38,941 nt of DNA. It comes from Udaeobacter sp046731855 (lineage in GTDB: Bacteria; Verrucomicrobiota; Verrucomicrobiia; Chthoniobacterales; UBA10450). The position numbers and the translations under genes are program-made. The DNA is taken from NCBI GenBank assembly GCA_046731855.1, contig JBKPLX010000058.1, positions 1-38,941 of the forward strand, written 5' to 3'. Under the pieces are notes generated by a model. It did not search any database. It was not told the DNA's origin and worked only from the letters and a program-made list of their open reading frames with translations. This document shows, one piece after another, positions 34,187 through 38,941 of the stretch; positions within the stretch are counted from its first letter, which is position 1, and each line of letters opens with the position of its first letter.

Positions 34187-35287
34187 ATGCACGACGCCAG
34201 GTTTGATAAACTCGCGAAACTTCTGGTGGAATATTCCATCCGTCTCAAGCGGAATGAAACCGTCCTCATCGAGGCATTCGATATTCCGGACGCAATGACG
34301 ATCGCGCTAATACGCGCGGCGCGGAAAGCCGGCGGAGTGCCATTTGCACAGACCTATCACGCCCGAGTAAGCCGCGCGCTTGCGCTGGAGGCCTCCGACA
34401 GACAGCTAAACCTCATGTCAAGCCACGAACTGGCGCGAATGAAAAAAATGGGTGCGTATATCGCAGTGCGCGGCAGCAACAACGTTACGGAACTATCTGA
34501 TGTGCCGCCGGACACGATGAAATTAATCGCCAGGAAAATGCGGCCGGTGCAGGATCAGCGAGTCAAGAAAACCAAGTGGGTGGTCCTGCGCTGGCCCACA
34601 CCATCCATGGCACAGCTTGCTGGGATGAGTACCGAGGCGTTTGAAGATTTCTATTTCGAAGTCTGCACACTGGATTATCGGAAACTTCTGCGCGGCATGA
34701 AAACGCTCCAGCGTTTGATGGAAAAGACGGACCAAGTCGAAATCAAGGGTCCTGGGACCGATCTCCGTTTTAGCATGAAGGGGATTCCAGCCGTGATTTG
34801 TGGTGGCGATCACAATATTCCCGATGGCGAAGTGTTCAGCTGCCCGGTGCGAGATTCGGTCGAGGGTCATGTGACGTTTAGTGCGCCAAGCATTTATCAA
34901 GGGATCGCCTTTGACGGCATCCGTCTCGAATTCAAAAATGGGAGAGTCGTTGACGCGACGAGCAACGAGACCAAAAAACTGAACAAGATTCTCGATTCAG
35001 ATCCGGGTGCCCGTTACATCGGCGAATTTTCGCTCGGATTTAATCCGCGGATTTTACATCCCATGCGGGACATTTTGTTCGATGAAAAAATTGCCGGCTC
35101 GTTTCATTTCACACCTGGCCAGGCCTACGAGGAAGCCGACAACGGAAACCGAAGTCAGGTCCACTGGGACATGGTAAGCATCCAGCGTCCTGAATACGGA
35201 GGCGGCGAAATTTATTTCGACGGAAAGTTGATTCGAAAAAACGGAGTGTTTCTCCCGAAACAACTGTGGTCGCTAAACTGGCGCTGA
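34187..35287 (+). CDS. Aminopeptidase of family M29
   Basis: This 366-aa protein is a metal-dependent aminopeptidase of the AmpT/PepS type (family M29). The metal-binding residues are recognisable: Glu in NIPDGEVFSCP, Glu in IGEFSLGFNPRI, His in GSFHFTPG, and His/Asp in SQVHWDMV, with a tyrosine nearby in GQAYEEAD. It would remove N-terminal residues from peptides in the cytoplasm; there is no signal peptide. Length is a little shorter than the usual 400-410. The ATG at 34187 starts 46 bp after rsmB on the same strand. It converges with the TPR gene, with only 22 bp between the stop codons. Confidence 0.87.
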   Translation: MHDARFDKLAKLLVEYSIRLKRNETVLIEAFDIPDAMTIALIRAARKAGGVPFAQTYHARVSRALALEASDRQLNLMSSHELARMKKMGAYIAVRGSNNVTELSDVPPDTMKLIARKMRPVQDQRVKKTKWVVLRWPTPSMAQLAGMSTEAFEDFYFEVCTLDYRKLLRGMKTLQRLMEKTDQVEIKGPGTDLRFSMKGIPAVICGGDHNIPDGEVFSCPVRDSVEGHVTFSAPSIYQGIAFDGIRLEFKNGRVVDATSNETKKLNKILDSDPGARYIGEFSLGFNPRILHPMRDILFDEKIAGSFHFTPGQAYEEADNGNRSQVHWDMVSIQRPEYGGGEIYFDGKLIRKNGVFLPKQLWSLNWR

Positions 35288-35309
35288 TCGACTACGAAAG
35301 CTCGTCTGG

Positions 35310-38300
35310 CTAGGCTCGCTTTGGTGCGCTGACAGGATTTAGATGCAGCATGCCGATCTCGCCGCCTTCGCCGAGCTCCAGATTTGCTATTTCAAACATT
35401 GGCGCTCCGTCAGTTGGGGCCGGGCCGGCGCCTGGCAACTGAACAGCGACCTGCTTGGAATTCGAGTTGAGGATAACGGATGCTATTTCGAGCGAGGGCG
35501 CAAACTCCAGCGTGGTAATCTGGAATGGCACCGTGACGAGGACAGATGCCCGTCCCTGTTGCGAAGGCGTGAGTTGGACTGGCGCAGTCTCAGAATTGGG
35601 GACCACCTGCAATCCCGCGACTGCAAATGAGGGTAAACCACCAGGTGTGGGCCTCTGCTGTTGAGACGGAACCATTCGGAGCCTGCCGAGCGCTCCTGCA
35701 GCGGGCTGGATCTTTGCCACTTCGAAGCTGACCTGCAAATTCAAAGCCGACTGAGGCTGCTGAGACGAAGGCAACCGCATCGTGACCAGCTTCGATATGG
35801 GACGCACCTTGAGGGCGCCCATTTTAAAACTAGGTGTCAACTGCATGGCTGCGATCTCGAACGAGAAAGTGAGCTGCACCGATGTTTGCATCGCGGCAGA
35901 TGGTTGTTGCGGTTTAGCCATCGGCGGGGCCGGGGCTTTGTTTACGGGCGCGGTTGGGGTTTGAGTTGTTTCAGGCATGATTGCGGGTGTTGTTGTTTGC
36001 GGAAATACAGGTTCTGGGGAAGGGACCCTTGGTGGATCAGAGGCGAAAGTGGCAGCTCTGGCAACCACTGGCGTGGGAATTTCAGTCGAAATGGTTTCGT
36101 CGGGCACTGGTTCTTCGACGCTGACCGATTCAACGGGCGCTTCGGTCAACGCTGTCACAGCAGGCAATGCGATTTCTCCATCTTTCGGTCGCTCAATGGG
36201 TTCCTCCTCAAATGACGAGGTTTCTTCTGCACCGTCGAACGCATCGCTCGTTTCATGTTTGGACCACGCAGTTTCCTCAATGCTTTCGGGAATCTCAGCA
36301 TCCGCTTGCGGCGCCATTGCAGCAGTGACATCGGTTAATTCATTGATCGCCGAAACTCCGGCCATCTCGGTCCCCTGCGGAGTATCCGTGCACAAGCTCT
36401 CGCCGTTCTCTGCCACTTGTTCGAGAACTGGCCCCACTAATGGTTCAGCCTCTTGTCCAACAAACGGCACCTCGCGGTCTACCGCTTCCACCTGATGGGC
36501 CGAGTCTCGTGACGAATTCGTCTTCAGGCCTTTGCTCAGACCAAAATTACTCAAGTTGCCCAACGGAATAGCGCTATGCCGCAATGACGGTTTCGATGCC
36601 TTTAATTGCAGCGAAATCTGACGGGGCCCTCCGACAAAGCCGTTGCTCTGTAAAGTTTTCTTTTGGGGCGTTACCGACGCCCTCGGCTTGAACAGGGCAG
36701 GCGCAGCGGCAGAGGTTGCCCGCGGGTAACTTGGCACGTTGAAGGAATAACGACGGCGAAACGTAGGCATAACCACCCAAGCGAGCATGACTAGCCCCGC
36801 TAAAAGTAGTCCTCCCACAACCCACATTCTGGTTCTTGGCAGAATGCCAGCCGACGCTGTTTTGGCAGGCACAACTTCTACGGCGGGACTCACTGAAGCG
36901 CTCGTCTGAGCGACAGCCGGTTGAATATTTTGTTCGTTGGAAGCAGGCGCTGTCTGCGGTGATTCAGCAGACGCGGCGGCGGCCGTCGAATCGCTGCCAC
37001 CTGCTGGCGATGCCGAGGTCCGTTGCTGCTCCGGCTGAGCGCCCGTTCCCGACGCCGAGTCGTTCGAGGAGGAGGTGGGAGTCTGCCCAGTTGTTGATCC
37101 GGTACCGGCGATATCCAGTGCGGCACCGGGGGCGGTCATAGTTGCGCCCAAAGCCAGCCCGTCACTTTTCGAGGTATCACTTTGGCCATTTGCAGCAAAG
37201 ACCTTGTCTGGAATAGGACTCGGCTCGACTGCTGGGCTCCCCTCAGCCTGGGCTGTGTCGAACGCGGGCGTCGGCATGGTCTCTGCTGAAGGCCTCTGCA
37301 CCCAGCCAACGTCGTAAAAAGCGTCAGCAAAAACGCCATTTAGTGCTGACGAATAGATCTTATTGGCCGAAGCAGTCCAATCGGCGGCCTTCTCCGGGTT
37401 GTTATGTTGAAATTCCCAAGCCGCCTGAGCGTAATACAACGCGGGTGTGTCCCCGGTAAATTGAAACTCGTCCATCATTGCATGTGCGCGGCTCTCTTTT
37501 CCTTCGAGCAAAAGCGTCATGTAAATCTTGAATTTGATGAGCTCTGCCGCTTGATTTTTATCGCCTCCAGGCGTGCGCTTGTACAGCGTCTCGAAACGGT
37601 CCCGCGCTTTTGCATATTCCTTCTTCTTGAAGGGAATTTGGGCGAGATTGTATTGAGCTTCGCGAAGTTTTGGATCCAGCTTGGCTGCCTTCTTAAATGC
37701 GGTTTCGGCCTGGTCGAACTGTTCCTGCTGCATCAGTATCTCGCCGCGTAAGTTGATCGTCGCCGCCTGGTTCGGGTCGGCCTGGTCCGCTTCATCGACC
37801 AATTTCAAAGCTGCCACCAAATCGCGCTGCCGCAGCGCTTGCAGTGACTGCTCAAACTTTGCACGAGCGGTGGCCTTCGTCTTTTCCGAGCGCTCAGCAG
37901 CCGTCATGAGCGGCAACGAAGGCCGCGCTTCGCCGACTGGCTTTTCCAGCCATCCAACTTCGTAAAGTGACTCGACGAAAAGTTTATTTAGTTGCGGCGA
38001 AAAATTCTTTTCCGCCGCGCTGATCCAATCCTTCGCTTCCTTCTGATTCTTTTGTTGGAGAGCGACGGCCGCCTTAACGTAGTTAACTGCCGGCGTATCG
38101 GGTGAAAGCTCCAACTTGGCCTGAATGGAATCGACCATGTTGTTTTTGCCCTCCAGAAGATACGTGAGCAGAATTTTGTATTGGATCAGCTGCGAAGCCT
38201 CTTTTGCGAGATCGGATTCACCGCTTGAAAGAAGTTGCTCGAACCGATTCCGCGCTTCGGCCCAATCTTTTTTAAGAAAAGGGATCTCTGCCATATTGAA

Positions 38301-38615
38301 GCGCGCGTTCCAAAACTTGGGATCGATTCGGGAAGCGTCCTGGAGCGCTGCTTCCGCCTGATCGTAATTGCCCTGGCGCATTAGGATCACGCCGCGCAAG
38401 TTCTTCGACGCGGCAAGATCAGGTTGGCGGGCATCGATGGCATCAAGTTGTTTGAGCGCCTCCGGAAATTTGTTCGAATCGAACGCGCGGAACGCAGCGT
38501 TGTACATTTCCTCCAGCTCCGCCTTGGTCGGAGCGACATTTTCCGCTCCAAACGAATCTCCGGCGAATAACCTAAGCACCATCGCGGCGACTGCCGCCAT
38601 CCCCCACACTCTCAT
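35310..38615 (-). CDS. TPR membrane protein with internal duplication and C-terminal short repeats
   Basis: This protein has 1101 aa. The signal peptide ends near SFGA at residue 24. Two related TPR blocks follow (about residues 33-235 and 247-446); both end in a similar closing motif, YEVGWLEKP and YDVGWVQRP. Residues 450-590 are a low-complexity Ser/Thr/Ala/Gln/Pro linker. One transmembrane helix lies at about 597-617, followed by FRRRYSF, so the C-terminal part should be cytoplasmic. Residues 640-905 are acidic and Pro/Thr-rich. Residues 912-1093 contain about five short repeats of the form F-E-I-A-x-L/M-x-L-x-P-S, then a strand and SQQ or similar. I do not recognise this repeat. The function is unknown; a scaffold that senses or assembles something across the inner membrane is a guess. 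The ATG at 38613-38615 is followed by a clear signal sequence. Confidence 0.8.
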   Translation of the reverse strand: MRVWGMAAVAAMVLRLFAGDSFGAENVAPTKAELEEMYNAAFRAFDSNKFPEALKQLDAIDARQPDLAASKNLRGVILMRQGNYDQAEAALQDASRIDPKFWNARFNMAEIPFLKKDWAEARNRFEQLLSSGESDLAKEASQLIQYKILLTYLLEGKNNMVDSIQAKLELSPDTPAVNYVKAAVALQQKNQKEAKDWISAAEKNFSPQLNKLFVESLYEVGWLEKPVGEARPSLPLMTAAERSEKTKATARAKFEQSLQALRQRDLVAALKLVDEADQADPNQAATINLRGEILMQQEQFDQAETAFKKAAKLDPKLREAQYNLAQIPFKKKEYAKARDRFETLYKRTPGGDKNQAAELIKFKIYMTLLLEGKESRAHAMMDEFQFTGDTPALYYAQAAWEFQHNNPEKAADWTASANKIYSSALNGVFADAFYDVGWVQRPSAETMPTPAFDTAQAEGSPAVEPSPIPDKVFAANGQSDTSKSDGLALGATMTAPGAALDIAGTGSTTGQTPTSSSNDSASGTGAQPEQQRTSASPAGGSDSTAAAASAESPQTAPASNEQNIQPAVAQTSASVSPAVEVVPAKTASAGILPRTRMWVVGGLLLAGLVMLAWVVMPTFRRRYSFNVPSYPRATSAAAPALFKPRASVTPQKKTLQSNGFVGGPRQISLQLKASKPSLRHSAIPLGNLSNFGLSKGLKTNSSRDSAHQVEAVDREVPFVGQEAEPLVGPVLEQVAENGESLCTDTPQGTEMAGVSAINELTDVTAAMAPQADAEIPESIEETAWSKHETSDAFDGAEETSSFEEEPIERPKDGEIALPAVTALTEAPVESVSVEEPVPDETISTEIPTPVVARAATFASDPPRVPSPEPVFPQTTTPAIMPETTQTPTAPVNKAPAPPMAKPQQPSAAMQTSVQLTFSFEIAAMQLTPSFKMGALKVRPISKLVTMRLPSSQQPQSALNLQVSFEVAKIQPAAGALGRLRMVPSQQQRPTPGGLPSFAVAGLQVVPNSETAPVQLTPSQQGRASVLVTVPFQITTLEFAPSLEIASVILNSNSKQVAVQLPGAGPAPTDGAPMFEIANLELGEGGEIGMLHLNPVSAPKRA
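35337..35882 (-). repeat. Coding repeats: five FEIA-type units at the C-terminus of the TPR protein
   Basis: The units start at residues about 912, 959, 993, 1026 and 1071. Core segments are SFEIAAMQLTPSF, SFEVAKIQPA, SFAVAGLQVVPNSE, PFQITTLEFAPSLE and MFEIANLELGEGGE. Each is followed by a short second strand (for example KVRP, RLRMVPSQQ, VQLTPSQQ, VILNSNSK, LHLNP). The pattern suggests beta-hairpins of 25-45 residues each. Confidence 0.5.
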
Positions 38616-38673
38616 GAAGTAGCGATTGAAACCCTATTCGGCACGTCTGACAAGTGGAAAGTTGCTCTGGGCA

Positions 38674-38706
38674 ATCGATTTTTCGGCTCCTTTCGGAAAA
38701 ATCGAT
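38674..38706. terminator. Hairpin between the pantothenate kinase gene and the TPR gene
   Basis: ATCGATTTTTC (38674-38684) and GAAAAATCGAT (38696-38706) are perfect 11-bp inverted arms with an 11-base loop. The hairpin lies 40 bases after the kinase stop and 59 bases before the TPR start, both on the minus strand. No T-run follows the stem, so it may be a regulatory site or a weak terminator. Confidence 0.35.
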
Positions 38707-38745
38707 ACGTGAAAATAAGGCGCGACTACGCTGTCCCGCAGCAAA

Positions 38746-38941
38746 TCAGTCATTAAGGTTCCCCACAATCCGTAATCCTTCCAAAGTAAGGTTCGGATGA
38801 ATCACGCGGATCTCGGGCAATCCCCGCGCGATCAGGCGCGCGTATCCACCCGTCGCCACGACGTGAACCTTCTTACGCGGAAACTGTTCTGCTCTAACTT
38901 GCGCCAGGATTTCACGCACCAATCCGCGATAGCCGAACACA
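38746..38941 (-). CDS. coaX: Type III pantothenate kinase, C-terminal end (partial, 5' end outside window)
   Basis: Only the last 65 residues are in the window; the reading frame continues beyond the right edge. The segment has the C-terminal CoaX pattern: VFGYRGLVREIL, then VVATGGYARLIA (the conserved TGG of the ASKHA fold), then HPNLTLEGLRIV and the end. CoaX phosphorylates pantothenate at the start of coenzyme A synthesis. The GTG at the edge is probably an internal valine, not a start. Confidence 0.82.
   Translation of the reverse strand, partial: VFGYRGLVREILAQVRAEQFPRKKVHVVATGGYARLIARGLPEIRVIHPNLTLEGLRIVGNLND

Noticed and set aside
35661..36495. Two plus-strand frames (184 and 172 codons) over the TPR gene
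   Set aside because: They are low-complexity complements of the Pro/Thr/Ser-rich linker, with no signal or domain.

Overview
The window looks like a chromosomal segment of a Gram-negative bacterium, most likely a soil Verrucomicrobiota (Chthoniobacterales-like). This is inferred from the gene mix and not from a marker gene: an LptD outer-membrane LPS translocon, secreted proteins paired with DUF6268-like outer-membrane barrels, a single-chain GcvP, pyruvate phosphate dikinase, a bacterial deoxyhypusine-synthase homologue, a small PUR-domain protein, poor Shine-Dalgarno sites and frequent TTG/GTG starts. No rRNA, tRNA, CRISPR array, transposase or prophage was seen. Layout, left to right. (1) 1-6.3 kb is envelope and transport: the 3' end of an outer-membrane barrel gene; on the minus strand an ABC ATPase, an ABC-2 permease and a secreted SCP2-type lipid-binding protein; divergently, an unknown secreted protein with a second barrel; then an MFS exporter read convergently across a 50-bp palindromic repeat. 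(2) 6.5-14 kb, plus strand: a 68-aa PUR protein, pyruvate phosphate dikinase with a very basic N-terminal tail, threonine dehydratase with an ACT domain, and glycine decarboxylase. Together they concern amino-acid to pyruvate/PEP metabolism. (3) 14-17.8 kb, minus strand: rsmI, a PIG-V-like GT-C glycosyltransferase and an FAD-dependent UGM-like oxidoreductase. A 146-bp inverted-repeat element sits exactly between gcvP and the oxidoreductase gene and supplies the TAG stop codon of both. (4) 17.9-19.8 kb: a YXWGXW-type lipoprotein, a small membrane protein and the deoxyhypusine-synthase-like enzyme. (5) 19.9-29.1 kb, minus strand: the membrane-arm part of respiratory complex I in the order nuoH-J-K-L-M-[ORF6N gene]-[small ORF]-M2-N. 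Most junctions are translationally coupled by 4-base overlaps (ATGA or GTGA). There are four antiporter-like subunits (L, M, M2, N), nuoI is missing from its usual place, and M2 lacks the conserved proton-channel lysine of the conserved FHTW region. (6) 29.2-35.3 kb, plus strand: lptD, UDP-glucose dehydrogenase, rsmB and an M29 aminopeptidase. (7) 35.3-38.9 kb, minus strand: a 1101-aa TPR protein with an internal duplication, one membrane span and a C-terminal run of short repeats I do not recognise, then the 3' end of a type III pantothenate kinase gene. The best leads for something undescribed are the stop-codon-bearing inverted-repeat element, the duplicated-NuoM complex I operon interrupted by an ORF6N gene, the C-terminal repeats of the TPR protein, and the lipid-binding protein/ABC exporter operon beside the barrel genes.
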